Of a stretch of 26,358 nt of DNA, positions 7,446 to 15,757 are shown piece by piece. Made by a program: the position numbers and the translations under genes. The notes below the pieces were generated by a model that worked only from the letters and a program-made list of their open reading frames with translations, searched no databases and was not told where the DNA came from. Source of the DNA: Thiomicrorhabdus sp. Its GTDB lineage: Bacteria; Pseudomonadota; Gammaproteobacteria; Thiomicrospirales; Thiomicrospiraceae. Position 1 is the first letter of the stretch, and every line of letters begins with the position of its first letter. The stretch is taken from positions 1 to 26,358 of the forward strand of contig WFNQ01000046.1 of assembly GCA_015488565.1 (NCBI GenBank). Reading direction: 5' to 3'.

Positions 7446-10400
7446 CTATTCTTGATGTTTTAAAATAAAATGTTGTAAATCGTTTGGCGACAAAGGTTTT
7501 GAGAAGTAGTACCCTTGTATTTCATCACAGCCCATGGCATCCAATGCATCCAACTGTTCTTTCTCTTCAACCCCTTCTGCAATCGTCGTAATTCCAAGTG
7601 CCTTGCTCATTTGAATAGTGGCTTGAACAATGGCGGGATCACTGCTGTTACTTTTCGTTATGTCATCAATAAAGGCTTTATCAATTTTAAGCTTACTGAG
7701 CGGAAAGCGTTTTAAGTACGCTAAAGAAGAGTAGCCCGTTCCAAAGTCATCAATGGCAATCTTAATGCCTAAATCGGCAAATGCATTGAGTTTTTTGATA
7801 GTCTCTTTAATGTCGGACATTAATAAGCTTTCGGTAACTTCAAACTCAAGTAATTCGGCGGGGTATTGATACTGTTCTAATAGCTCTTGAACCTTATCAA
7901 TCAGTTGTTTGTCACTAAACTGAATGGCCGATAAGTTAATGGACATCGTAATATTGGGTAGCATTTTATGCAGTATAAGGGCTTGAGAAATGGCTTCTTC
8001 TATAATCCATATTCCTACTGGAACAATAAGACCACTCTCCTCTAAGGTCGGAATAAAATCATTGGGTGGTACTAAAGTCCCATCTGATTTTTGCCAGCGT
8101 ATAAGGGTTTCCACGCCAATAATCTCACCTGTTTGCAGTGCTATTTGGGGCTGGTATTGTAGCCTGAACTCTTGATTGGTTAAGGCGGTTCGCAGTTGGT
8201 TTTCGAATTTTAAGCGATCTTTATTTTTTTGATGCGTGGTTTCATCAAAAAATTGAATGGTACTTTGAGCCGTCTGTTTGGCTATTTTTTTAGCGCGATA
8301 GAGTGCGGTATTTGCCTCTTGAAGAAGAGCTTTTGCGGTTTTATTGCATGGGGTAAAGAGCGTGACTCCCATGCTGGTATCAATAATGGCGGACTCTTCT
8401 TGAATAATAAATGGCTCGGTGAGTTTTGCTTGAATGATGGTAGCAATGGTTTCGGCGAGTGGCAGTGCACTGGATGAATCCTGTGCTTTACTCAAACAGG
8501 TAACGCTAAACTCATCATTACCAACGCGTGCAATGGATAAATTATGGATGGATTTGATTTCAAGTTCTTGAAGGCGTTGTGCCACTTTTATAAGGAGTTC
8601 ATCACCAGCAGAGTGCCCAAGAGAGTCATTAAACAGTTTAAAGCGGTTTATGTTAATTAAAAAAAGAAAACTATAGTATGGGTGGCTTTTAGAGAGCGCT
8701 TGTTCTAAGCGATCAATGAGCAGGCTACGGTTGGGTAGATTGGTTAGTTTGTCGTGATAATTTAACCGATTGATTTCGCGCTGTGCTTTTTTGTCTTTTG
8801 TTAAATCCAAAGCATGAGAAATGTAGTGTGTCACTTGACCATTTGTGTCTAGAACGGCACTGATACTTTGCCAACAAGGGTAGAGTGTTCCATCTTTTTT
8901 GCGATTCCAGATCTCTCCCTGCCACACTCCTGTGCTATGAATTTGTTTCCACAGTGATTTATAAAAGGCATTGGTGTGCAGCTGTGACTTTAAAATACCG
9001 GGGGTTTTTCCTAATATTTCTTGTTGGCTGTAACCGGTTAATTGCGTAAAGGCCTGATTACAGCGAATAATTTTGGCCGAGGCATTTGTAATAATCATCG
9101 CTTCATGGCTTTCGAATGCGATAGAAGAGATAGCTAAATCTTGTTGATGTTTTTCCTGTTCTTTTTGTGCTTTAAAGCGCTCCAATGCAATGGATATGTC
9201 GTGAAGCAGTTGATATAAAAACTCATTATTATCTTTAGTAAAAAAATTAGTTTTTCGGGTGTAGACCACTAAAATGGCAATCACATCCCCTTCAATGATG
9301 ATTGGAAGTGAGGCGTTGCCTTGAATATTCAGTTTTTTAATGATGTCTCCCCAGACCGTGTGAGCCATCCGTTCTGGGTAGTGATTTGTAATAATGGGTT
9401 TTTTTTGTAAATAACATTCTAAAATCGTGCCACTGTATTTTATATCCGTTGAGTCCAGTGGAATAACCAAATTTTTAAATTTGTCTTTCTCTTCACCAGC
9501 ATAGGTAACAGGTACTAAGGTGTGTTCAGCGGTGACTTCACCAATCCAGCAACTTTCAAAAAGAGATTTTTGGGTCGCAATGTCACAAATTTGTTGGTAT
9601 AGCGTCTTTTTGTCTTTTGATTGTGTGATCGCTGAGCCCGCTTTTATAAGCGCTTTAAACAGCGCTTGTTTTTCGGATAGCGTGCTGAGGGTTGTTTTTA
9701 AGTGTTGATTTGAGCGAAATAGGCAGGTTAGAGTAATTCCGATGTAAATCAGCAAGAAAATAGTGAAAATCAGAATAATAAGATAGTAGGTTTGGTTTTT
9801 TGCAACGACTTGAGAGGTTGTTTTTTCAAGTTGGTGGTAAAAGGAGTACATTTTTTTATCAATCTTCAAGCGAGAGAGTTGATCGTGTATTTTTCTGACC
9901 TTAGGCGTGTACTCCAAGAGTAAGTAACCATGATCGATAAAGGTTTGGCAGTCTGAGCTAAGATGGGCTTGTTGTCCTAAATTGGTTAAGGTTTTATTGA
10001 GTTGAACATCACGATTTGAATAGACATTTTGTACTAAAATTAATCCAGAAATGAGTGCACTTTTGAATTTTTCTGAAAGCAATGGGGCATTGGGTTGAGA
10101 TGTTGTTTTAATGGACTGAATGCACAGAGAATAGGCGGATGGAAAAAAGTGCAATGAGTTTTGTAATACGGAGTTATTGGTTTTAAACTCTTCAATTAAA
10201 AGGCGCTGCTGGTGTGCTGATTGAATTAAATCTTTTAGTTTTTGTTTTAATTCAGGGTACTCTTGAATAGCGGGGTTTTTTTTGAGTGCTTTTAGCGTCT
10301 GTTTTAGGGCGTTAACCTGCTGGTTTAACGAATCAAAAGATTGAGTATTATTTAACTGGTTGATTGAAATCTGTTTTAGAATCGTATATTGCAATTCACT

Positions 10401-10574
10401 GACATAAAAGCTTTTTGAGAGAATATCACTGCGTTGTTCCAGCAGAGGATCGAACGTCTTTTGAAATAAAAATAGAATTAAAAACAGACTAATGGCAATA
10501 ATTCCCCACTGCTTATAGTGGAGAAAAAGGCTGTTAGAACGGAGTTTATTTGGTTGTGTGCTTTGGTTATTCAT
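7446..10574 (-). CDS. Membrane sensor GAF-PAS-GGDEF-EAL c-di-GMP enzyme
   Basis: This 1042-residue protein probably senses a periplasmic or redox signal and alters c-di-GMP. In order: TM1 (about 22-38); a mostly helical periplasmic domain (40-260); TM2 (262-286); GAF (about 310-465); PAS (about 480-595, with NQAFTQLTGYSQQEILGK); GGDEF domain (about 600-780); EAL domain (about 785-1040). The cyclase signature is RVGNDEF (683-689), so the second Gly of GGDEF is Asn and cyclase activity is doubtful. The EAL domain is well kept: ETLIRW (822-827), IDDFGTGYSSLAYLKRFP (941-958), KIDKAFI, AEGVE and QGYYFSKPL, suggesting an active phosphodiesterase, possibly with the GGDEF domain binding GTP as a regulator. 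Its start overlaps the end of the peroxidase gene by 8 bases, so the two are very likely translationally coupled. The periplasmic fold was not identified. Confidence 0.92.
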   Translation of the reverse strand: MNNQSTQPNKLRSNSLFLHYKQWGIIAISLFLILFLFQKTFDPLLEQRSDILSKSFYVSELQYTILKQISINQLNNTQSFDSLNQQVNALKQTLKALKKNPAIQEYPELKQKLKDLIQSAHQQRLLIEEFKTNNSVLQNSLHFFPSAYSLCIQSIKTTSQPNAPLLSEKFKSALISGLILVQNVYSNRDVQLNKTLTNLGQQAHLSSDCQTFIDHGYLLLEYTPKVRKIHDQLSRLKIDKKMYSFYHQLEKTTSQVVAKNQTYYLIILIFTIFLLIYIGITLTCLFRSNQHLKTTLSTLSEKQALFKALIKAGSAITQSKDKKTLYQQICDIATQKSLFESCWIGEVTAEHTLVPVTYAGEEKDKFKNLVIPLDSTDIKYSGTILECYLQKKPIITNHYPERMAHTVWGDIIKKLNIQGNASLPIIIEGDVIAILVVYTRKTNFFTKDNNEFLYQLLHDISIALERFKAQKEQEKHQQDLAISSIAFESHEAMIITNASAKIIRCNQAFTQLTGYSQQEILGKTPGILKSQLHTNAFYKSLWKQIHSTGVWQGEIWNRKKDGTLYPCWQSISAVLDTNGQVTHYISHALDLTKDKKAQREINRLNYHDKLTNLPNRSLLIDRLEQALSKSHPYYSFLFLININRFKLFNDSLGHSAGDELLIKVAQRLQELEIKSIHNLSIARVGNDEFSVTCLSKAQDSSSALPLAETIATIIQAKLTEPFIIQEESAIIDTSMGVTLFTPCNKTAKALLQEANTALYRAKKIAKQTAQSTIQFFDETTHQKNKDRLKFENQLRTALTNQEFRLQYQPQIALQTGEIIGVETLIRWQKSDGTLVPPNDFIPTLEESGLIVPVGIWIIEEAISQALILHKMLPNITMSINLSAIQFSDKQLIDKVQELLEQYQYPAELLEFEVTESLLMSDIKETIKKLNAFADLGIKIAIDDFGTGYSSLAYLKRFPLSKLKIDKAFIDDITKSNSSDPAIVQATIQMSKALGITTIAEGVEEKEQLDALDAMGCDEIQGYYFSKPLSPNDLQHFILKHQE

Positions 10575-11583
10575 AGGATAACACTCGACCTTTGTATTGC
10601 CCTGTTAAGGTTTTAAGAAAGGCTTGAATTTTATTGTTTTCATCTTGAGGTAGAGTGATTCCTAGCTGATGTTTTGCCATTAGGTCAACCGCCTCTTCTA
10701 AATGTTCAATTGAACCGTCATGAAAGTAAGGGGCGGTAACGGCAATATTTCTTAAGGAAGGGACTTTAAAAAGTTTTTCGTTGTTATTCATATAGTCGAC
10801 ATTTTCAAAAAGTGGTTTAAATATGCCTGCTTTTTGAAACATATTGCCACCGACATTGACGCCATGATGACATGAGATACACCCTCGGTCTTTAAAGAGT
10901 TGATAACCATCCAGCTCATAGGCCGTGAGAGTCGTTTGGTCTCCTTTTAAATAAAGGTCAAATCGAGCATTGGGCGTGAACAGTGAGCGTTCAAATTCAC
11001 TGATGGCATCAATCACTTGTTCTGGCAAAATGGTTGTTGTTTTATACAGCTCTCTAAACATGGAGCGATAGTTTGCTGATTGACTTAGGTAGTTTAGAAT
11101 CGTTGACCAAGTTGTATTTCCCATCTCAAAGACATTAAAGAGAGGAATGCCGGCTTGCTGCTCTAGATTTCGAGTTTTTCCTTCCCAGCCCTGTACAAAA
11201 TTAAAAGAGCTGTTAAACACCGTAGGGCTGTTAAACACAGGGGCGTTGGGAAGCTTGGCTTTTTGGTTTTCTGCGGTGATAGGGAGTGCACGTCCATCTG
11301 TTCCGCCTTTTTGTAGGTCATGGCAAGAAGCACAAGAGAGGGTTTTATTGTGCGAGAGGTTTACATCATGGAACAGCATTTCACCTAAACGGACTTTTTG
11401 ACTGCTCAGTGGCAGTGAGTCTGGAATAGGACGAATCGGTTCTTGCTGAAATGTGGTTTGAGAAAGTAATCGCTGTTGTGAGTCTTCTGGCTCAGTGTGA
11501 CAAGGCAACCTTGTGTCTAAATAGAGCACGACCCCTAAGGCAATGGTTGCAAGTCCGGTAAGAATTTTAACGGAGTTTTTCAT
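10567..11583 (-). CDS. Diheme cytochrome c peroxidase (CcpA/MauG family)
   Basis: This 338-residue exported diheme protein probably reduces hydrogen peroxide to water in the periplasm with electrons from cytochrome c. An N-terminal hydrophobic segment (about 7-22) acts as signal or anchor. Two c-heme sites are visible, CASCH (84-88) in the context LFHDVNLS...KGGTDG, and CISCH (235-239), followed by the family signature KVPSLRNIAVTAPYFHDGS (273-291). Residues around the N-terminal heme fit bacterial peroxidases; I could not settle the axial Met or Tyr ligand that separates CcpA from MauG. The stop lies inside the start of the c-di-GMP enzyme gene (8-base overlap), tying peroxide detoxification to c-di-GMP signalling. 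A candidate promoter precedes it. Length is typical of the family. Confidence 0.9.
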   Translation of the reverse strand: MKNSVKILTGLATIALGVVLYLDTRLPCHTEPEDSQQRLLSQTTFQQEPIRPIPDSLPLSSQKVRLGEMLFHDVNLSHNKTLSCASCHDLQKGGTDGRALPITAENQKAKLPNAPVFNSPTVFNSSFNFVQGWEGKTRNLEQQAGIPLFNVFEMGNTTWSTILNYLSQSANYRSMFRELYKTTTILPEQVIDAISEFERSLFTPNARFDLYLKGDQTTLTAYELDGYQLFKDRGCISCHHGVNVGGNMFQKAGIFKPLFENVDYMNNNEKLFKVPSLRNIAVTAPYFHDGSIEHLEEAVDLMAKHQLGITLPQDENNKIQAFLKTLTGQYKGRVLSYE

Positions 11584-11610
11584 AAATATATCTGTATTGC
11601 CTCGTTAATA

Positions 11611-11638
11611 ATCTTATTTTAAGCCATGATTTAGGCAA
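11611..11638 (-). promoter_or_regulatory. Candidate promoter for the peroxidase / c-di-GMP operon
   Basis: On the minus strand TTGCCT (11633-11638) and TAAGAT (11611-11616) are 16 bases apart, upstream of the start at 11583. This is a fair but not strong sigma-70 match. Confidence 0.35.
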
Positions 11639-11658
11639 AAGTGCGACTCAACATATTG

Positions 11659-12849
11659 TCATTTGAGTGGCAAGTAATATTTTGGCGCATGAAAGGGTTT
11701 CTGTCTAGAGTGTTGATTTGGCGTATCTTTACTGTAGTTTTTCGTGCTTGAGGGTAAGTTGTTTTTAGAAGTTAACCGTTGTTTGTGTTGCTGAATAGCC
11801 CAAAGAATATGCTCGTCGACTAAGCTACTGACTTGATTTAATTGAGATTGTAGGGATTTGATGGTGCTATTGGCAGGAAGCGTTTGACTGTTTCCAATGG
11901 CAATCGCTAAGTTACGCACCCATTGTTGGTAGCCAATTCGGCGAATGGGTGAGCCTTCTAAGTTTTTTAAAAATAGCTGCTCGTCCCACTGCCATAGTGA
12001 TAATAGTGCGCTGTTATCCAGACTGTTTAAGGGGTAAGTTGTCGCTTTAAAAACCTGTACTTCTGTATTTTGGGTAAATTTATTCCAAGGGCAAACCAGT
12101 TGGCAATCGTCACAGCCATAAATGCGATTACCCATTAAAGGGCGAAGCTCTAGCGGAATCGCGCCTTTAAATTCAATGGTAAGGTAGGAGATACAACGCC
12201 GTGCATCAATCACGCCATTGGCAATAATGGCTTGCGTGGGACACTCTTGTATGCAAGCGGTACAAGGGCCGCAGCCTTGTTTGGTAAAGGGAGTGTCTGC
12301 GGGTAGGGATAGGTTGGTATATAGCTCCCCTAAAAAAAACCAAGAACCAGCTCTTGGGTGAATGATTAGGCTATTTTTACCCGTAAAACCAAGCCCCGCT
12401 TTTTCAGCGATAGGTCGTTCTAACACGGGCGCACTGTCGGTAAAGGCGCGGTATTGAAAATCGGGTACTTCTTGTGCAATTTGATTGGCTAAGGCTTGCA
12501 GGCGTTTGCGTAGCAGTTTGTGGTAGTCTTTACCCAGTGCATAGCGTGAAATATAGGCTTGTTGGTCATTATGCAGCTGTTCTATGGCCGATTGGGATTC
12601 CGTATCAAAGTAGTTTAAACGTACGCTAATGATGCTGATGGTATTGGGTTCAAGTTCAGTGGGGCGTGTACGCTTTGTGCCGTGGCGTTGCATATACGCC
12701 ATATCGCCATGGTATTGGTTTTCAATCCATTTAAAGTAATCGGCTTCATAGGCCGATAGGTCGGTGTTGGTTATGCCCACATCGGCAAACCCGAGTGCTT
12801 TTCCCCAGCGTTTGATCTTGATAGCAAGTGGTGTTGTGGCATCCATCAT
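11659..12849 (-). CDS. queG: Epoxyqueuosine reductase
   Basis: QueG reduces epoxyqueuosine to queuosine in tRNA, the last step of queuosine synthesis, using cobalamin and two [4Fe-4S] clusters. The 396-residue product shows the N-terminal domain with YHGDMAYMQRH (46-56), the catalytic-loop AFTDSAPVLERPIAEKAG (Asp138), GKNSLIIHP, and two cluster motifs: CGPCTACIQECP (Cys193, 196, 199, 203) and CDDCQLVCPWN (Cys246, 249, 253), plus Cys219. It is slightly longer than the E. coli enzyme because of a Lys/Ser/Asn-rich C-terminal tail without conserved features. Two adjacent Met codons open the frame and the ribosome site is weak. It is divergent from tsaE; E. coli also keeps yjeS (queG), tsaE and amiB together. 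Confidence 0.95.
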   Translation of the reverse strand: MMDATTPLAIKIKRWGKALGFADVGITNTDLSAYEADYFKWIENQYHGDMAYMQRHGTKRTRPTELEPNTISIISVRLNYFDTESQSAIEQLHNDQQAYISRYALGKDYHKLLRKRLQALANQIAQEVPDFQYRAFTDSAPVLERPIAEKAGLGFTGKNSLIIHPRAGSWFFLGELYTNLSLPADTPFTKQGCGPCTACIQECPTQAIIANGVIDARRCISYLTIEFKGAIPLELRPLMGNRIYGCDDCQLVCPWNKFTQNTEVQVFKATTYPLNSLDNSALLSLWQWDEQLFLKNLEGSPIRRIGYQQWVRNLAIAIGNSQTLPANSTIKSLQSQLNQVSSLVDEHILWAIQQHKQRLTSKNNLPSSTKNYSKDTPNQHSRQKPFHAPKYYLPLK

Positions 12850-12917
12850 ATTATTTCTTAATTATTTTTCATGAATAATAAATCTTATTGTATATGAGCA
12901 ACTTAAGGAGAAAAGTG

Positions 12918-12923
12918 TATAAT
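12918..12923 (+). promoter_or_regulatory. Candidate -10 element for tsaE-amidase transcription
   Basis: A perfect TATAAT lies 63 bases before the tsaE start, in the 136-bp region shared with queG. No good -35 is found at 16-18 bases, so an activator may be needed, or the match may be chance. Confidence 0.3.
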
Positions 12924-12985
12924 TTGCATTCATTAAGTTTACTAACTAATGAGGGTGAGTGGGTGTTTATTAGGAATGAAAAGCC

Positions 12986-13507
12986 GTGAGTGAACAATAT
13001 TATACGTTAGAAAATGAGTCTGAAACGACTCTCTTTGCACAAAGGGTGGCTAAGGCATACCAGCAACAGCAGGTAGATAATAAATCACTTGTGATTTATT
13101 TACAGGGCGATTTGGGTGTTGGTAAGTCCTTTTTTTCACGCGCGTTTATACAGTTTTTTTTACCAGAGCAAAAGGTAAAAAGCCCAACGTATACCATTGT
13201 GGAAAGTTATCAAATCGCTGAAAGTACGGTACATCATTTTGATTTATATCGTTTGAGCGATCCAGAAGAGTTAGAGTATTTAGCCATTCGAGATTTATTA
13301 ACCGCGCCTTTTATTGCTTTGGTTGAGTGGCCTCAAAAAGGTTCAGGCGTTTTACCGAATGCAGATGTTGTCATGACACTGCAACATGCAAATGAGGTTG
13401 AGTCATTATTGGATAGTGACTCTTTTAATACTCGAGCAGTCACCCTTTCTGCTTATTCGACAGGGGGGGAGAAAATATTATCGGTTTTAAAATCCCTTAT
13501 GTCATAA
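12986..13507 (+). CDS. tsaE: tRNA t6A37 biosynthesis ATPase TsaE
   Basis: This 173-residue P-loop ATPase partners TsaB and TsaD in making N6-threonylcarbamoyladenosine at tRNA position 37 in the cytosol. Visible motifs are the Walker A GDLGVGKS (41-48), SPTYTIVESY (66-75), HFDLYRL (84-90) and EWPQKG (114-119), all standard for TsaE (YjeE). The start is a GTG at 12986 with AGGAA upstream; the nearby ATG at 12977 runs out of frame and stops at once. The C-terminal tail after about residue 150 is longer and less conserved than usual and contains Gly-Gly encoded by a seven-G run (13463-13469). The cell-wall amidase follows 69 bases later, as in the E. coli yjeE-amiB pair. Confidence 0.94.
   Translation: MSEQYYTLENESETTLFAQRVAKAYQQQQVDNKSLVIYLQGDLGVGKSFFSRAFIQFFLPEQKVKSPTYTIVESYQIAESTVHHFDLYRLSDPEELEYLAIRDLLTAPFIALVEWPQKGSGVLPNADVVMTLQHANEVESLLDSDSFNTRAVTLSAYSTGGEKILSVLKSLMS
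13463..13469 (+). repeat. G7 run followed by AGAAAATATT
   Basis: Seven consecutive G in the poorly conserved C-terminal tail of tsaE. It belongs to the strand-polarised G-run set. Confidence 0.85.
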
Positions 13508-13576
13508 AAATGACAATCTTTTTTGGCATGGTATTTGTTATATCCATGATTAATAGAGAGTATTAAGTAGGTTAAG

Positions 13577-15085
13577 ATGATGGAAAATAAAATGAATCGT
13601 ATTATTTTTACCCCAATGCTTACCATGATGGTGGCCTTGTTTCTTTTATTTGCTTGGAGCGCCCATGCGGTGGCGAAGCCTGAGTTGTCTCAAGTGCGTA
13701 TTGGGCAAAAAAGTGATAAGACCCGTGTGGTGTTTGATTTGAAAGGTCTTAATGAGTATAAAGTTTCTCAACTTAGTAACCCTTCTCGTTTGGTGATTGA
13801 TTTTTATAAAACCAAAAATAACCTATCATTCACTAAAAAGTTTGTGACGGACAGTCGCCTGTTTAAAGTAAGAGTTTCGCACAGTAAAAATCGTGTGAGA
13901 GTCGTGCTTGATCTACATAAACACAGTGAGCACAGCGCCTTTACATTGCCTAAGAATAAATCTGGATTTGAACGCTTGGTGGTGGATTTGCAAGACCGTA
14001 ATAAAAATATGAAAACGGCAAAAAAATCGACGGTTAAAAAAGCGCTAAAACAGCGTACATCAAAACCAAACGTTAAAACAACGCCGTCTAAATCCTCAAA
14101 AATAAAACCCATATTAGCGTCATCGAAAAGAAATACACCAAAAGGCAGTTTAAAAATAAATGAAGCCACACGTTCGCTCTTAAACAAAGAGAGTGCTGTA
14201 TTTAGTAAGCCTAAAACATTAATTGTCGCCATTGATGCTGGGCATGGTGGTAAAGATAGTGGGGCAACTGGGGCAAGCCGTCTTCAAGAGAAACATGTGA
14301 CCCTTAGCATGGCAAAAGAGCTAAAGCGTTTAATTGATCGTCAGCCGGGAATGCGTGCGGTGTTAACACGTGAAAAAGATGTGTTTATTTCGTTAAAAGA
14401 GCGTGTTGAAATTGCAAAAAAGAAAGATGCGGATATTTTTATCTCCATTCATGCGGATGCCTTTCATGACCATTCGGTACGCGGTGGTTCGGTGTATGTT
14501 CTGTCTAATCGTGGGGCAAGTAGTGTGATGGCGCGTTTATTAGCGAAGAGTGAAAATGCGTCGTTGCAAAACGTAAAGTTGCATGGTCGTGATGAGGATG
14601 TGGCATTTGTGTTGAGCGATTTAGCCAGAGACGCCAATATTAGAAGCAGTCGTAAACTGGCTAAAACGGTATTGGGAGAGATGCAAAAAAAGGTCAAAAT
14701 GCATAAGCATTCGGTTCAGTCCGCGGGGTTTGCGGTGTTAAAGTCCATTGATATGCCATCGTTATTAATTGAAACAGCGTTTATTTCAAACCCGCATGAA
14801 GCGCGTAACTTAAAGAGTAAAAAGTTTCAGCGAAAAATGGCCAGTGCGATTGTGGGGGGCTTGAATAAGTTTGTGAAACAGAATGCACAAAAACCACGTT
14901 GGGGGGAAACCTTGTATGTACACTACAAAGTGCAACGAGGCGACACCTTATCGCAAATTGCGGCAAATTATCGTGTTAGTACTAAGGAGTTAAAAAGGTT
15001 AAATAAGATTCGAAATGCTAATGAATTGTATGTGGGTAAAAAAGTAAAAATTCCACTGTCTGAAAAAATTATTGCAACGTTATAA
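13577..15085 (+). CDS. N-acetylmuramoyl-L-alanine amidase (AmiB/AmiC type, AMIN-Amidase_3-LysM)
   Basis: This 502-residue periplasmic zinc amidase cuts the amide bond between MurNAc and the stem peptide and so splits septal peptidoglycan during cell separation. In order: signal peptide (about 1-33, ending AHAVA); AMIN domain (about 36-138) for localisation to the septum or envelope; a Lys/Ser-rich linker (140-210); Amidase_3 domain (215-435) with VAIDAGHGGKDSGA (zinc His223), Glu238, SIHAD (His292) and the catalytic ETAFISN (Glu399); and a C-terminal LysM (about 449-493, VQRGDTLSQIAANYRVS). The LysM makes it closer to E. coli AmiB than AmiC. Such enzymes are normally activated by EnvC- or NlpD-type LytM proteins, which are not in the window. 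It follows tsaE. mutL, often the next gene in this neighbourhood, is absent; convergent sufE comes instead. Confidence 0.94.
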   Translation: MMENKMNRIIFTPMLTMMVALFLLFAWSAHAVAKPELSQVRIGQKSDKTRVVFDLKGLNEYKVSQLSNPSRLVIDFYKTKNNLSFTKKFVTDSRLFKVRVSHSKNRVRVVLDLHKHSEHSAFTLPKNKSGFERLVVDLQDRNKNMKTAKKSTVKKALKQRTSKPNVKTTPSKSSKIKPILASSKRNTPKGSLKINEATRSLLNKESAVFSKPKTLIVAIDAGHGGKDSGATGASRLQEKHVTLSMAKELKRLIDRQPGMRAVLTREKDVFISLKERVEIAKKKDADIFISIHADAFHDHSVRGGSVYVLSNRGASSVMARLLAKSENASLQNVKLHGRDEDVAFVLSDLARDANIRSSRKLAKTVLGEMQKKVKMHKHSVQSAGFAVLKSIDMPSLLIETAFISNPHEARNLKSKKFQRKMASAIVGGLNKFVKQNAQKPRWGETLYVHYKVQRGDTLSQIAANYRVSTKELKRLNKIRNANELYVGKKVKIPLSEKIIATL

Positions 15086-15098
15086 AAACGCTATAAAA

Positions 15099-15167
15099 GA
15101 GGGGGGAGCTTGCCCAAGAGAGTGTGCTCTGGAGCAGAACCCCCTCCCCTCATTTTTATATTTTTTT
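15099..15167. terminator. Bidirectional terminator between the amidase gene and sufE
   Basis: GAGGGG (15099-15104) pairs with CCCCTC (15146-15151), enclosing a second small hairpin (AGAG/CTCT). On the + strand it is followed by a long T-rich stretch (15152-15167); on the minus strand the stem is followed by TTTTAT. It serves two convergent genes. Its inner part is one copy of the repeated element that recurs at 21214. Confidence 0.6.
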
Positions 15168-15170
15168 GAA
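15106..15170 (+). repeat. Intergenic repeat element, copy 1
   Basis: The first 31 bases match 21214-21244 at 26 of 31 positions, including the core CTGGAGCA and the AGAG/CTCT hairpin. The 3' part (CCCCTCATTTTTATA, T run, GAA) also matches copy 2. Both copies lie between convergent genes. Confidence 0.65.
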
Positions 15171-15197
15171 CGAAAAATGGTGGCTTTAAGGGCTAGA

Positions 15198-15638
15198 TTA
15201 AGTTGTTAGCAACCGTTTTTTTCCTTCCCCTTGAATTCGCGTAATCATGTGATACAGTCCCGTAGAGCGGTTAGGTGACAGTTGTTGCAGTAACCCAATT
15301 TGGCCTAAAAAATCCAGTGATGTGGTGGCGATCTCTTCAGGGGTTCGACCATTGTAAATTCTCAGCAGCAATGCAATTAAGCCTGATACAATCGCCGCAT
15401 CACTCTTGGCTTGCATAAACAGCCTTCCGTCTTTCTCTTCAATATGAATCCATACCTGCGATTGACAGCCGTGAATACGATTCTCATCTGTTTGAAACGA
15501 CTCGTCTAAATTTTGCAGTTGTTTGCCCATATCAATTAGGTATTTATAGCGGTCTTTTGGGTTCTTAAAATGGGTAAACCGTTTGACTAAATCGGCTTTG
15601 GTCTCTTCAATGCTTTGAGTGGGGACAGTAAAGTTCAT
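15198..15638 (-). CDS. sufE: SufE-family cysteine desulfuration protein
   Basis: This 146-residue SufE-like protein takes sulfane sulfur from a cysteine desulfurase (SufS or CsdA type) and passes it on for Fe-S cluster or sulfur-cofactor assembly in the cytosol. The acceptor cysteine is Cys58 in RIHGCQSQVW, the family hallmark. Other SufE features are the PKDRYKYLIDMGK segment (27-39), SDAAIVSGLIALLLRIYNGRTPEEI (about 79-103) and FLGQIGL. The length is normal. No desulfurase or sufBCD gene is adjacent, so it could equally be the CsdE-type partner. It converges on the amidase gene and lies downstream of, but apart from, the tonB operon. Confidence 0.9.
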   Translation of the reverse strand: MNFTVPTQSIEETKADLVKRFTHFKNPKDRYKYLIDMGKQLQNLDESFQTDENRIHGCQSQVWIHIEEKDGRLFMQAKSDAAIVSGLIALLLRIYNGRTPEEIATTSLDFLGQIGLLQQLSPNRSTGLYHMITRIQGEGKKRLLTT

Positions 15639-15690
15639 AAGGTATTCCTATGGCGACAATAATTCATTGCGCATAGTGTATCAAAATTAC

Positions 15691-15738
15691 ACCCAAACCC
15701 TTGCATAGAAACGTGAAGAATAGTGTAAGCATTTGGGT
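15691..15738 (-). terminator. Candidate hairpin after the exbB-exbD-tonB operon
   Basis: ACCCAAA (15691-15697) and TTTGGGT (15732-15738) form a 7-bp stem with an extra TGC/GCA pairing inside. On the minus strand it follows tonB and is trailed only by a weak T run (GTAATTTTG), so termination is plausible but unproved. Confidence 0.3.
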
Positions 15739-15757
15739 TACATAAGAATCTATGGGA

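Noticed and set aside
13804..14232. A 142-codon open frame on the minus strand inside the amidase gene
   Set aside because: It is an antisense shadow of the AMIN domain and Lys-rich linker; composition is Phe/Leu-rich as expected from reversed Lys codons.
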